Notes: a model not told the origin generated them from the letters alone. 49,008 nt of DNA from Alkalihalobacterium sp048323755 (GCF_048323755.1 NZ_JBLWFS010000029.1:1-49008); one strand, 5' to 3'; positions 8,113-16,324 are shown, counted from the first letter of the stretch. Program-made: numbers and translations.

Positions 8113-8523
8113 TTATCTAAGCCATTTCGTAACCGTTATAACCGTTCCTTCGCCTACATTCGTTTCAATCTGAAAATCATCCATTAACCTTTTTACACCA
8201 GGGAGACCAGCGCCTAAACCGCCAGAAGTGGTAAAACCATCTTCCATCACTTGTCGAATATCATTTATTCCTGGCCCCTGATCAGATGCAATTATTTTAA
8301 TTCCTTGTTGGAATGGATTATCGCTTATCCCTATAACTCGTTCAATGCATATGGTTCCTTGCTGTGCATATAAATAAATATTTCGAGCAAGTTCAGATAT
8401 CGCTGTTGCAATTCTTGCTTGATCCACCGTACCAAAACCAATTTCCTTTGCTAAGTTCCTACCAGCTTGTCTAGCTGCAACAATCTCCCACTCACTTTTG
8501 ACTTCTACACAAGATTGGGTCAT
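8113..8523 (-). CDS. rsbT: RsbT, switch serine kinase of the stressosome
   Basis: 136 residues of a GHKL-type kinase fold with N-box SELARNIYLYA and glycine-rich lid GGLGAGLPG. RsbT phosphorylates RsbR and RsbS during stress, is released, and activates RsbU. The start lies 2 nt after the rsbS stop, with GAGGGG in the end of rsbS acting as ribosome-binding site. Confidence 0.95.
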   Translation of the reverse strand: MTQSCVEVKSEWEIVAARQAGRNLAKEIGFGTVDQARIATAISELARNIYLYAQQGTICIERVIGISDNPFQQGIKIIASDQGPGINDIRQVMEDGFTTSGGLGAGLPGVKRLMDDFQIETNVGEGTVITVTKWLR

Positions 8524-8525
8524 CC

Positions 8526-8888
8526 TTACCCCTCCAGTACTTGCTGCAACTTTTCCAACCCTTGCTCTAAATCGAGCGCCGTTTGGACACCACCTAACTC
8601 AATTCCCATATCCACTAGCGTGATGGCTACAGCAGGCTGTATTCCAGTTAGCACTACTTTTGTTCCCATTAAATTAGACATATCAACGACGTCACCAAGT
8701 ACTTTAGCAATAAATGAGTCAATCATTTCTACACTAGTTAGGTCAATAACAACACCCATTGAACCTACTTTATGAATTTTATTAAGTAAGTCTTCTTGAA
8801 ATTGAAGTGCCGTTTGATCATCTAATTCAATTTGAACACTGACGAGTAAATAGTCTTTCAACTTTAAAATTGGTATTCGCATACTCAT
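8526..8888 (-). CDS. rsbS: RsbS, stressosome scaffold protein
   Basis: 120 residues, a single STAS domain. The phosphorylation serine is Ser58 in VEMIDSFIAK, matching the known RsbS site. RsbS and RsbR co-assemble into the stressosome that holds RsbT. It is separated from rsbR by 18 nt. Confidence 0.94.
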   Translation of the reverse strand: MSMRIPILKLKDYLLVSVQIELDDQTALQFQEDLLNKIHKVGSMGVVIDLTSVEMIDSFIAKVLGDVVDMSNLMGTKVVLTGIQPAVAITLVDMGIELGGVQTALDLEQGLEKLQQVLEG

Positions 8889-8906
8889 TCTTAGGCCACC
8901 TACTCT

Positions 8907-9740
8907 CTATAAATCTACTAATTGTTTATTCGTCAATTCAAACGCAGTCTCAACGCCTTTTCGAAGTGTACTCTTCGTCGGAAATTGACTTAGATCTATC
9001 CCTAAATTTACAATCGTTTGGGCAATTTCTGGTCTAATTCCAACGAGAATACATCTAGATCCAACTAAACGAACCGCTTCAGCTGCTTGAATGATGTGGT
9101 GTGCCACCATGGTATCGACGACCGGAACTCCCGTTATATCAATTAAGACCACTTCAGCTCGATGCTTAATGACGCCATTTAATAAATTTTCCATAATAAG
9201 TTTCGCCCTGGCTGTATCGATCGTCCCAATGAGAGGCATAATTGAAATGTTTTCAAATATAGGTATGAGTGGCGCAGAAAGTTCTAGTAACGATAACTTT
9301 TGTAATTCAAACGTATTTTGCCATGAACCGGAATAGTTATGGATCACTTTATTAATAATTCCATCTATCCAAGTTTCAATTTCATAAAATAAAGAAACGA
9401 TTTTCTTACTATCATTTTCTCTTTCCGTTAACATCTCTAAAATTACACGACGAAACGCTTGTAAGCCCTGAGTAATATATTCCAACTGCATTCCCGCACG
9501 AACTAAACGCTCTGAGTACTGCCCAATTCGCTCAGTCGCTTCTACTTGACTCCAATGCAATGTATCAAGAATTAATTCAACAAATTCTTGGTTGGTACTC
9601 TCAAACACATGCTCAGTTACATTTTTCATGTACGTTTCCTTACGTACGGCTTCAATTTCCTTAAGCCAGCGTGCTTTTATATCTGCTTTATTTTGCAAAA
9701 TAATTTCAATAATATCTGGTTGCAATGACAACACCTCCAT
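8907..9740 (-). CDS. rsbR: RsbR, stressosome sensor protein
   Basis: 277 residues. The N-terminal non-haem globin-like domain (about 1-145) projects from the stressosome. The C-terminal STAS domain (about 155-270) holds the threonines expected for RsbT phosphorylation, in IGTIDTARA and PVVDTMVAHH. It is the first gene of the operon. No second rsbR-like gene is seen in the window. Possible -10-like AT-rich sequences lie just upstream (9745-9765), but I could not settle on one promoter. Confidence 0.94.
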   Translation of the reverse strand: MEVLSLQPDIIEIILQNKADIKARWLKEIEAVRKETYMKNVTEHVFESTNQEFVELILDTLHWSQVEATERIGQYSERLVRAGMQLEYITQGLQAFRRVILEMLTERENDSKKIVSLFYEIETWIDGIINKVIHNYSGSWQNTFELQKLSLLELSAPLIPIFENISIMPLIGTIDTARAKLIMENLLNGVIKHRAEVVLIDITGVPVVDTMVAHHIIQAAEAVRLVGSRCILVGIRPEIAQTIVNLGIDLSQFPTKSTLRKGVETAFELTNKQLVDL

Positions 9741-9792
9741 ATTATTCTATTATTTCACGTTCACAAAAAAGTTGCAAAAGATGTACTTGGTA

Positions 9793-9940
9793 GAAAAGCG
9801 GAAGTGCCCTGCCTATCGGCGACAAGCGCTGGAGGGTCAACACGAAGTGTCCTGCTTTTTGGACACGCCGGTTGGACCGAAGCGACCTCGATCCGATGGT
9901 ACCTGCAACTAGACAGTAGAGAAAAGCGGAAGTGCACGGT
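9793..9940. repeat. Intergenic repeat with two GAAAAGCGG-headed copies
   Basis: GAAAAGCGGAAGTGC occurs at 9793-9807 and again at 9921-9935, 128 bp apart. The GC content between them is clearly higher than around it, with short internal inverted repeats. I recall similar GAAAAGCGGAAG-headed intergenic elements in other Bacillaceae genomes, but this was not checked. Open frames across it on both strands are repeat artefacts. Confidence 0.55.
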
Positions 9941-10361
9941 TAGCAGCGTAGGGACTGAACCACTTAACCGAGGTAACTCCAGATTTGGTATTGTTACCAA
10001 GGAATGACCTTGTTCCATTGTAGTGGAACTGAGAGGCCTCTATTTGAACAAAAGAGGCCTAGTTAAAGTATTTGGGGAACTGATTGGCCCTTATTTACGC
10101 TGAATTATAGTAAATCACCATTAAAATTGGTAAATAAGGTCTTCTGAGTGCTCTAAGATTAAAAAAGAGCGGATATCAGCTGAAATAAGGGCCTGTGGTG
10201 TCCGCTAATTTTATTCCATGTTAATCTCAAGAGAACCAAATTCCTTATATGTTAAAAACGTGAAAGTTAGACGAGGAAAACAACTATACAGCTAATACTA
10301 CAGGTTATCCGCTAGATACTACTAAGAAAAACTCTCAAACGCCCACCAACAGTTGCCCATG

Positions 10362-10399
10362 AATTGAGCGTGTGAAATTCACAATTCACACGCTCAATT
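10362..10399. repeat. Perfect 15-bp inverted repeat
   Basis: AATTGAGCGTGTGAA at 10362-10376 pairs exactly with 10385-10399 across an 8-nt loop. No T-run follows on either strand, so it is not an obvious terminator. Confidence 0.7.
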
Positions 10400-10445
10400 A
10401 CTATTCATACATATCCACAACTAATTCATTCTCAGAAAAAAATAA

Positions 10446-10483
10446 AAAAAGCTACCTCATCTTGTTAGGAGAAGTAACTTTTT
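10446..10483 (-). terminator. Terminator downstream of ndoA
   Basis: The reverse strand reads AAAAAGTTAC, an 18-nt loop, then GTAGCTTTTTTT (one G-T pair). It lies 30 nt after the ndoA stop codon. Confidence 0.65.
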
Positions 10484-10512
10484 CATCATTTACATTTAAA
10501 TAATTTTAAAAA

Positions 10513-10863
10513 TTAAAAATTAATAAGACCTAAACTAATTTGAAGCGCATCATCCACGCGACTCATCATGTCGTCGTCCAAATGTGTGATTTTGTCAGTT
10601 AGTCGTTGTTTATCAATCGTCCTAATTTGTTCTAACAAGATCACCGAATCTCGATCAAACCCATAACGCTTAGCGTTAATCTCTACATGAGTCGGTAACT
10701 TTGCTTTTTGAATTTGGGCTGTTATCGCCGCGACGATGACAGTTGGACTAAACCGATTCCCGATATCGTTTTGAATGATGAGAACAGGCCTAACTCCACC
10801 TTGCTCTGAACCAACAACAGGAGATAGGTCAGCAAAGTAAACATCGCCACGTTTTACAATCAA
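10513..10863 (-). CDS. ndoA: EndoA/MazF-type mRNA interferase toxin
   Basis: 116 residues, the full MazF/PemK length. The sequence opens MIVKRGDVYFADLSPVVGSEQGG and contains RPVLIIQND and VILLEQIRTIDK, the family signatures. MazF-type toxins cut single-stranded RNA; B. subtilis EndoA cuts at UACAU. The antitoxin gene lies 3 nt upstream. In Bacillus this pair sits between alr and rsbR, as here. Confidence 0.95.
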   Translation of the reverse strand: MIVKRGDVYFADLSPVVGSEQGGVRPVLIIQNDIGNRFSPTVIVAAITAQIQKAKLPTHVEINAKRYGFDRDSVILLEQIRTIDKQRLTDKITHLDDDMMSRVDDALQISLGLINF

Positions 10864-10866
10864 CAG

Positions 10867-11151
10867 CTACACCCCACTAACTAAGCGATCTAGGGTGTGC
10901 TCTGCTTCCTCCTCAGCAAGAAAGGCTTCTGATGCAATGTTTAAATTGATCTTTGCCATTTCCATATAACCCTGCTGCATCGACTCACGAATTTGACGTC
11001 TTTTTCGTTCTCGAAGATACATCTTTGTAGCTTGGGAGATAAATTCACTCCGGTTAACATTTTCCTGTTTTACTACCCCATCTACTTCGTTTAAAAGGTT
11101 CTGTGGCAAACTAATCATAATTCGCTTTGTGGCTTGTTCAGACACAAACAT
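10867..11151 (-). CDS. ndoAI: NdoAI, ribbon-helix-helix antitoxin
   Basis: 94 residues. The N-terminal half (RIMISLPQNLLNEVDGVV...NRSEFISQA) is a ribbon-helix-helix DNA-binding domain. The C-terminal half, with GYMEMAKINLNIASEA, matches the toxin-binding tail of B. subtilis NdoAI. A GGGGGTG ribosome-binding site precedes the ATG. A palindrome upstream (11162-11172) may be its operator. Confidence 0.93.
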   Translation of the reverse strand: MFVSEQATKRIMISLPQNLLNEVDGVVKQENVNRSEFISQATKMYLRERKRRQIRESMQQGYMEMAKINLNIASEAFLAEEEAEHTLDRLVSGV

Positions 11152-11161
11152 ACACCCCCAA

Positions 11162-11172
11162 CGTACGGTACG
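11162..11172. promoter_or_regulatory. Candidate NdoAI operator palindrome
   Basis: CGTACGGTACG is a 5-1-5 dyad between the ndoAI promoter and its start codon. Ribbon-helix-helix antitoxins often repress their own operon through such sites; binding here is inference. Confidence 0.3.
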
Positions 11173-11193
11173 ACCTATTTACATTCCGTTATA

Positions 11194-11222
11194 ATAATAG
11201 CACTCTCTAGACTGAATTGCAA
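11194..11222 (-). promoter_or_regulatory. Putative sigma-A promoter of ndoAI-ndoA
   Basis: TTGCAA (11217-11222), a 17-bp spacer and TATTAT (11194-11199) on the reverse strand, between alr and ndoAI. Confidence 0.5.
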
Positions 11223-11263
11223 AGTCGTTCTTCAATATTTTTTTAAGTTTAATTAATTTTTGT

Positions 11264-12442
11264 TTATGGTACTAATTTGTTTTTTACAGCATATACCGCG
11301 CCATGCTTGATATAAACTCTTGGAATTCTGGGACCAATCATACATGGGATTTCATAATTGATTGTTGATAATCGCTTAGCAATATCGTCTACTGAAATCA
11401 TTTGATCTCCTTGTGCACCAATTAATGTTACCTTTGAACCTACCGGAATTTCATAAGGTAATTTTACCATACATTGATCCATACATATCCTGCCAACAAA
11501 TGGAACATATTGTTCGCCTACTAATACGGAACCATTTTGTGAAGAATGATAGCGGAACCAACCATCTGCATAACCAATTGGGATCGTTCCAATCCATTCC
11601 CACTCTTTTGTTTTATATGTTACACCATAACTGATTCCTTCTTCAGGGGGAACATGTTTAACTTGTATGAGCTTAGAATGTAGAGAAAATGCTTCTTTGA
11701 GTTGAACAGGTAGTTTATCTTTTATTTCCATTGAAGGAGTAAGGCCGTACATCGAAATTCCTAGGCGAAACATATTGAATGCCTTCTCAGGGTGCATTAA
11801 ACCTGTTGCACTATTTCCACAATGAATAATCGAAATGTCTACTTTCCACTCTTCCAACAAGCTTATCAGTTGTGTAAATCGTTCATGCTGTTTATTAAAA
11901 TAAACATCACACAGTTCATCAGCAGTCGCAAAATGAGTATATATTCCTTCTAATTCAAAACGTGGATCTTCTTGAATAAGCTCAATTACAGCTTTTCCCT
12001 CTTTTTCATCTCTTATACCAATTCTCCCCATGCCTGTATCAAATTTCACATGGATTTTTATGCGCTTATCCCCACGATAGACTGTTTTGGCTCTTTCTAA
12101 CCATTCAGCTGAGAAGACCGTGATAGTAATATCGTACTCAGCTGCAACTTCTAAATCCTCAGGACGAATAGCACCTAGAACTAATATAGGTGCTTTAATA
12201 TCGGCATGGCGTAATTGAATCGCTTCATCTAGGATCGCTACCGCTAAGTAAGCAGCACCAGCTTCAAGTGCAGCTTCCGCTACAGGAACTGCACCATGAC
12301 CATACCCATCGGCCTTTACAACTGCCATTATATCCATTTTATGTTGAAAGCTTGCTTTAATATTCCGAACATTTTCCTTTATACAATCAAGGTTGACCTC
12401 AACCCATGTATCACGATAAAAAGAATCATTCCAACGTTGCAA
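11264..12442 (-). CDS. alr: Alanine racemase
   Basis: About 392 residues. The PLP lysine lies in AVVKADGYGHG (near residue 43), and the second catalytic tyrosine in ISYGVTYK in the C-terminal beta domain, where GYADGWFR and GRICMDQCMV are also family motifs. The enzyme makes D-alanine for peptidoglycan and, in spore formers, for control of germination. The open frame begins with GTG at 12454, but that codon touches its own Shine-Dalgarno sequence. A TTG at 12442, 6-7 nt after GGTGGAG, gives the length of B. subtilis Alr (389), so I chose it. The gene is followed by ndoAI-ndoA as in B. subtilis. Confidence 0.94.
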   Translation of the reverse strand: MQRWNDSFYRDTWVEVNLDCIKENVRNIKASFQHKMDIMAVVKADGYGHGAVPVAEAALEAGAAYLAVAILDEAIQLRHADIKAPILVLGAIRPEDLEVAAEYDITITVFSAEWLERAKTVYRGDKRIKIHVKFDTGMGRIGIRDEKEGKAVIELIQEDPRFELEGIYTHFATADELCDVYFNKQHERFTQLISLLEEWKVDISIIHCGNSATGLMHPEKAFNMFRLGISMYGLTPSMEIKDKLPVQLKEAFSLHSKLIQVKHVPPEEGISYGVTYKTKEWEWIGTIPIGYADGWFRYHSSQNGSVLVGEQYVPFVGRICMDQCMVKLPYEIPVGSKVTLIGAQGDQMISVDDIAKRLSTINYEIPCMIGPRIPRVYIKHGAVYAVKNKLVP

Positions 12443-12488
12443 AGCGCTCTCCACCTTCCAAAATGCAGCTATTTCTCTTTATGTGAGT

Positions 12489-12630
12489 GTTCAAAAAGGA
12501 GGACAAAAAGATCCAAGTAGTTCGAGGCGGTGCAGTTGCGAGTACCACAGCGTATGTTATTAATACGTGAGGAACACAGCAACAAACCAACGAAGAAATT
12601 CGACAGAGATTTTTCCCGGACTTTTTGAAC
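12489..12630. repeat. 142-bp element with 10-bp inverted ends
   Basis: GTTCAAAAAG (12489-12498) and CTTTTTGAAC (12621-12630) bound a 142-bp stretch between ydcC and alr. The interior contains GGAGGACAAAAAG near the left end and more G and C than the flanks. I recall similar bounded elements in alkaliphilic Bacillus intergenic regions, unverified. The size and inverted ends fit a MITE or a folded RNA. An 89-codon frame here overlaps the alr start and is not accepted as a gene. Confidence 0.45.
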
Positions 12631-12702
12631 GTCCTCTTTATTGTGATTATCGTTTTCTTTGTACTAACTGTCAACAATTCTAAAGTCGTATTCAAAAAAA
12701 GA

Positions 12703-12800
12703 AAGAGGCTGACTATTCGTGTCTAAGCCTCATCTGTACAGTATAATTTTTTTCATTATATCAAGTACAAGTGTTGGCAAAGTTACTTAGATCAGCCTCC
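12703..12800 (-). terminator. Terminator of ydcC with a long loop
   Basis: On the reverse strand GGAGGCTGA (about 12790-12800) can pair with TCAGCCTC (12706-12714), followed by TTTCTTTTTTT. The loop is about 75 nt, unusually long. The stem repeats the GGCTGAC core of other terminators here. Confidence 0.5.
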
Positions 12801-12815
12801 AACCTATTTATTCAA

Positions 12816-13832
12816 TTATTTTTCCAATGTCCCGTAAACCGAACGAGCGATAGACATCATTTCTTCAGCCTCTAGGTCGTTCGATGCCAGATAGAAATCA
12901 ACTCCTTGATATGTCCACATAAGTGAACCATTGGACATGACACCAACAGTAAATCCTAGGTCTACTGGATCACCAGAACTTACATTCATCGGTGTACTCG
13001 CTGGAACAACACGGCTCTTCTCTTGGATTAAAGTAAAGTTATTCTCTCCAGAATACGTAAGAACGACTTTTTCACCGTCTTCTGTTCGAACTGTTTCTGA
13101 ATTTGTTAATGCAGTGCCTTGTGGCTCATACATCGGATAAAGTACAGTTAAAGGTGATGCTTCTTCCGCTAACGTCGGAACTTCCTGACCCATTTGTGCA
13201 GCTGTCATGTTACGTTCCATATCAAAATCATCTTCATTGAAGCTAGGATTCATTGAAAACGAACTGAACGTCACTTGTACAAGCGGCTGTAGGTCGGTAT
13301 TCATGATCTTTACAGATGCAGGTGTAAGGTCTTTCTTGTTCAGCATAATTTCTTGACTGTTTAAGTTCTTGTTTTGATAATTTGTCTTCGTTTGAAACAC
13401 ATAGTGATCTTCAGTTGCTTGGAATGTACGATCTGGGTCATTTAAAATATCAGCAATTAAAGATTCGTATAAGTAGACTTGGCTGTTGTTTTTTGGCCAG
13501 TCACTTTGAAAACGGAAGCTCTTATTTAAAGCTGGTGTTAAAACGAACACCCCGTCATCGTTACGAAGAATGATTTGACTTTGGTTCTTCTCATCATTCT
13601 TTAAAGCTACACGATAATGATTTTCTACCTGATGCCATACTTCAACATCATACTGTTGTGGTTCTTTTCCTGTTTGTAATACCATCGTAGCATCTGTCTT
13701 ATAGCCGGTCATTTCGCTAAGCTTTTGATCTAACCCTTCAATAATGTCCTCCTGCGTTTTTTCACCGCAACCCGCTAATACAAGAGTGAGAATGACGCTG
13801 ACGAACAATGCAACTAGTCCTTTCCTTCTCAC
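12816..13832 (-). CDS. ydcC: YdcC-like sporulation lipoprotein
   Basis: 338 residues. A signal peptide with lipobox LVLAGC (Cys22) predicts a lipid-anchored protein on the outer face of the membrane. The rest resembles a LolA-like or GerS-like beta-rich fold (repeated strands such as YKTDATMVLQTG and HYVFQTKTNYQN). B. subtilis YdcC lies between acpS and alr, as here, and is described as a sporulation protein; its exact role is not known. The downstream terminator separates it from alr. Confidence 0.82.
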   Translation of the reverse strand: MRRKGLVALFVSVILTLVLAGCGEKTQEDIIEGLDQKLSEMTGYKTDATMVLQTGKEPQQYDVEVWHQVENHYRVALKNDEKNQSQIILRNDDGVFVLTPALNKSFRFQSDWPKNNSQVYLYESLIADILNDPDRTFQATEDHYVFQTKTNYQNKNLNSQEIMLNKKDLTPASVKIMNTDLQPLVQVTFSSFSMNPSFNEDDFDMERNMTAAQMGQEVPTLAEEASPLTVLYPMYEPQGTALTNSETVRTEDGEKVVLTYSGENNFTLIQEKSRVVPASTPMNVSSGDPVDLGFTVGVMSNGSLMWTYQGVDFYLASNDLEAEEMMSIARSVYGTLEK

Positions 13833-14211
13833 TACAGTTCACCCCTTCGTCTCATATTTCACGACAAAAGAAAGACATCAGTTATACGTTTTCAAGTAAT
13901 TGTCTTTCGAGCAAAGGAAGAAATGCGTGCCTATCATTTAAATTGTAATGTCACGGGTCTGAGTCAAAGCAATAGCCGATAGAAGATATCCCTCAGAAAC
14001 TCCTAGCTAAGAAGTTTATCAATGATGACAATGTAAAAGAAGTCCGAGTTCTTTTCATTTCTATCGCTTATCACAAACCCCGTGTTAGACATTCATAATT
14101 AATAGCGCACGTCCTATCACTCAAAGACTATGAGTCAATTACTCTTGTTGTAAACTGGCTTTCTCCTAACCGCACTATCACTATATGAGACGAACTCACA
14201 CAATATGCAGA
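13833..14211. other. Intergenic region, no feature recognised
   Basis: 379 bp between acpS and ydcC. No convincing frame, RNA gene or repeat was found. It presumably contains the ydcC promoter. Confidence 0.4.
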
Positions 14212-14574
14212 CTAGCTTGACAAGCTTTCAATAATTACTTGTGCAACCGCAAATTCTTTCGAGTGAGAGATCGATAAATGTACTGTTTCCTCGCCTTTCC
14301 AAGCTATCTTCGGTTTCCCGGTATGGACATCATTAACGACCTCAACATCCTGCCAGCCAACTTCTTTGGAAATTCCAGTACCTAGCGCTTTAACGAATGC
14401 TTCCTTAGCTGCAAAACGACCTGCCACAAACTCAACTTGCCGTTGTTTTGAGAGCGTGTTCAACTTTTTTCTTTCATTTACTGTTAAAATTCTCAGTACA
14501 AATTTATCTGTTCGCTCCATCGCCTTTTGAATTCTTCCAATCTCTACAATATCAATTCCTGTTCCTTTAATCAT
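14212..14574 (-). CDS. acpS: Holo-[acyl-carrier-protein] synthase
   Basis: 120 residues, typical AcpS length. The magnesium ligands are Asp8 in GTGIDIVEIGRI and Glu58 in GRFAAKEAFVKALG. AcpS transfers 4'-phosphopantetheine from CoA to apo-ACP for fatty acid synthesis. It lies between ydcA (divergent) and ydcC, the B. subtilis order. Confidence 0.96.
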   Translation of the reverse strand: MIKGTGIDIVEIGRIQKAMERTDKFVLRILTVNERKKLNTLSKQRQVEFVAGRFAAKEAFVKALGTGISKEVGWQDVEVVNDVHTGKPKIAWKGEETVHLSISHSKEFAVAQVIIESLSS

Positions 14575-14753
14575 TGATTTGTTCTCCTTCGTTTAGTACC
14601 CATTATTCCCCAACCTTCTAAAAGTTCAACCTCTTCTATAATTAACATACTAAGTTGTAGTAGTGATATTCTCAACTTGCAATCATAAACTTATCATAAC
14701 CTGCTCATTTCATGGTAGTATGGAAGAGAAATGAAGTAAAAAGGTGGTTTTCT

Positions 14754-15500
14754 ATGTTTATACGAAATGAAAGCTTTTACTCTTTCCGACGTAATTATCC
14801 TGTCATTACAGCTATTGTAGCTATTCACCTTATTCTCTTTGTTTGGATGAACTTTCTCCCTTTTGGCTATCTCGTTCGAAATATTGGGATCGGATTTAAT
14901 CCAGCCGTTGCTCAAGGTGAATACTGGCGTCTCATTACACCTATTTTTATGCATCTTGGCGTAGGTCACGTCCTATTTAATTCATTTTCCCTCGTTTTAT
15001 TTGGCCCAGCACTAGAAAAGATGCTTGGAAAAGTTAAATTTATTTCTATTTATTTATTAGCTGGTATTATTGCAAACATCGCTACGTTCTATTTAGGTGG
15101 CCTTTCATATCCGCCACATTTAGGGGCTTCTGGTGCGATCTTCGGTTTATTCGGAGTTTATCTCTACATGGTTTTAAACAGAAAAGATTTAATTGATCAA
15201 GCCAATTCACAAGTCGTAATGACGATTTTAATTATTGGTCTCGTTATGACCTTCGTAAACACCAATATTAATATTCTCGCACATTTATTCGGTTTAATAG
15301 GTGGCGCAGCACTTGCACCTATTTTCTTAGCCAACGCACGACCTTTTTACGCGTATCGCCACGTTCATGATCCAGACGAAGTTTCTTTCAATCCAAATCG
15401 TTGGCGTAAACGCCGTCTTAACGGTGCAACCTTCCAAAAGGCACTTTGGATTGGGTTTGGTATACTAGTAGTCATCGGTATTTTAATTCGCTTTTTTTAA
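14754..15500 (+). CDS. ydcA: Rhomboid-family intramembrane serine protease (YdcA-like)
   Basis: 248 residues with six hydrophobic segments. The catalytic serine is in GASG (Ser126) and the histidine in NILAHLFGLIGG (His177); HLGVGHVLFN supplies the usual loop residues. Rhomboids cut membrane proteins within the bilayer; the substrate is unknown. The frame is open upstream to 14712, but AAGGTGG six nt before the ATG at 14754 and the YdcA-like N-terminus (MFIR...) favour the shorter form. It is divergent from acpS, as in B. subtilis. Confidence 0.9.
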   Translation: MFIRNESFYSFRRNYPVITAIVAIHLILFVWMNFLPFGYLVRNIGIGFNPAVAQGEYWRLITPIFMHLGVGHVLFNSFSLVLFGPALEKMLGKVKFISIYLLAGIIANIATFYLGGLSYPPHLGASGAIFGLFGVYLYMVLNRKDLIDQANSQVVMTILIIGLVMTFVNTNINILAHLFGLIGGAALAPIFLANARPFYAYRHVHDPDEVSFNPNRWRKRRLNGATFQKALWIGFGILVVIGILIRFF

Positions 15501-15527
15501 GCATATATGACGAAATAACAGAACTAT

Positions 15528-15569
15528 AAGGAAAAAGGGCTAACTTAAAAAAGTCAGCCCTTTTTCCTT
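15528..15569. terminator. Strong terminator after ydcA
   Basis: 19-bp arms with one mismatch (AAGGAAAAAGGGCTAACTT at 15528-15546, partner 15551-15569) ending in a T-run. The stem is A/T-tailed on both strands. It includes the recurring GGCTGAC-type core. Confidence 0.85.
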
Positions 15570-15635
15570 ATTGAGTTAAAATATCGATCCATTCTTCTTC
15601 CATATAAACATCACTCTTACATTTCTTCTTTGGTT

Positions 15636-15750
15636 TGTCCTTCATCGGCTTTATGAAGGACACTTCCCTGCAGTTCTACCGTGTTTTGTCCTTCATCGTC
15701 CTTATGAAGGACACTCCCCTTGCAGTTCTACCATGTTATGTCCTTCATCA
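15636..15750. repeat. Tandem 51-52-bp hairpin repeats
   Basis: Two full units (15636-15686, 15687-15738) and the start of a third (from 15739). Each full unit contains TGTCCTTCAT, a short loop and ATGAAGGACA, so each folds into a 10-bp hairpin, followed by a conserved tail (GCAGTTCTACC). No spacer diversity is seen, so it is not a CRISPR array. Confidence 0.8.
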
Positions 15751-15783
15751 ATTCAACCATTATGTAAATATTTAAAACAAAAA

Positions 15784-15819
15784 AAATAAAAATGGGCACC
15801 TTAGCACTCATTTTTATTT
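15784..15819 (-). terminator. Terminator overlapping the end of the 164-codon gene
   Basis: Arms AAATAAAAATG and CATTTTTATTT with inner GC pairs, then a T-run on the reverse strand. The stop codon of the gene (15814-15816) lies in the first arm. Confidence 0.7.
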
Positions 15820-16308
15820 CCGGTCATATAACTTATATACGTTTCCATCTACCAAAGAGTAAATGCTGATGTAGAGTAAACCTGTTGTCCCTTTTTTTAC
15901 TAAATATTTCTTGATCTGGTTACAGATAACCCCTGACTCTTGTTGATTCGTTTCCATAAGGAATACAGTAGCTCGCATACCATTATCATTCGCTAATTGG
16001 TTCATAATAACGAGTTGATCATTTATTAAATGAGAGCTTCCACCTTCATTATAGGATAGCCCTTTTAATAATGTGTCTGTTGTTTTAGCCAAGACCGTGT
16101 AATAATCTGTTGATCTTGAAAAATGATCGACATTTACTTTTTTCCAGTGTTCTGCAATTAGCAATAGGACATGATAGGCATTTCTATCCTGTTCATTAAT
16201 GTTGAAATAACCCTCTATTACGTTGTTAACAATAGATTGTAGTTCACTGCATAAATTCTTTTGAATGAAGAGATGTGCCTTTTGAAAACCGATATGACTT
16301 CTAGACAT
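15814..16308 (-). CDS. Unknown 164-residue protein, partner of DUF2325 gene
   Basis: I do not recognise this protein. The frame extends to 16443 across the end of the DUF2325 gene, but the ATG at 16308, seven nt after AAGGTG, starts 16 nt after the DUF2325 stop and is preferred. The product is soluble, with a helical first half (about 1-80, rich in Leu, Asn and Lys) and a second half with alternating hydrophobic residues (RATVFLMET; GLLYISIYS), and cysteines in NLCSEL and GVICNQ. No signal peptide or membrane helix is seen. It is cotranscribed with the DUF2325 gene under a Fur-box promoter, so a role in low-iron conditions is inferred. Confidence 0.7.
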   Translation of the reverse strand: MSRSHIGFQKAHLFIQKNLCSELQSIVNNVIEGYFNINEQDRNAYHVLLLIAEHWKKVNVDHFSRSTDYYTVLAKTTDTLLKGLSYNEGGSSHLINDQLVIMNQLANDNGMRATVFLMETNQQESGVICNQIKKYLVKKGTTGLLYISIYSLVDGNVYKLYDRK

Positions 16309-16324
16309 TTGTTGCACCTTCGTT

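Larger units (their letters stand above)
10019..10512. repeat. Intergenic region rich in inverted repeats
   Basis: There is no gene between rsbR and ndoA. It holds a hairpin AGGCCTCT/AGAGGCCT (10034-10060), an imperfect 18-bp inverted pair GGCCCTTATTTACGCTGA (10086-10103) with its partner at 10176-10193, a hairpin with AGCGGA/TCCGCT ends (10168-10206), a perfect 15-bp palindrome (10362-10399) and the ndoA terminator. The density of palindromes suggests REP-like or degraded mobile sequence. Confidence 0.5.

Noticed and set aside
9592..10018. Overlapping frames of 67-106 codons
   Set aside because: They cover the GAAAAGCGG repeat and have no family features; GC-rich repeats make chance frames.
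10513..11151. New toxin-antitoxin system
   Set aside because: It is the well-known NdoA/NdoAI (MazF-type) pair in its usual Bacillus location.
12426..12695. 89-codon minus-strand frame
   Set aside because: It overlaps the alr start and lies mostly in the 142-bp repeat; no ribosome-binding site.
12455..12815. T-box or other riboswitch upstream of alr
   Set aside because: No T-box motif or specifier stem seen; the structure is a bounded repeat.
15636..15750. CRISPR-like array
   Set aside because: The units are adjacent, with no unique spacers and no cas genes.
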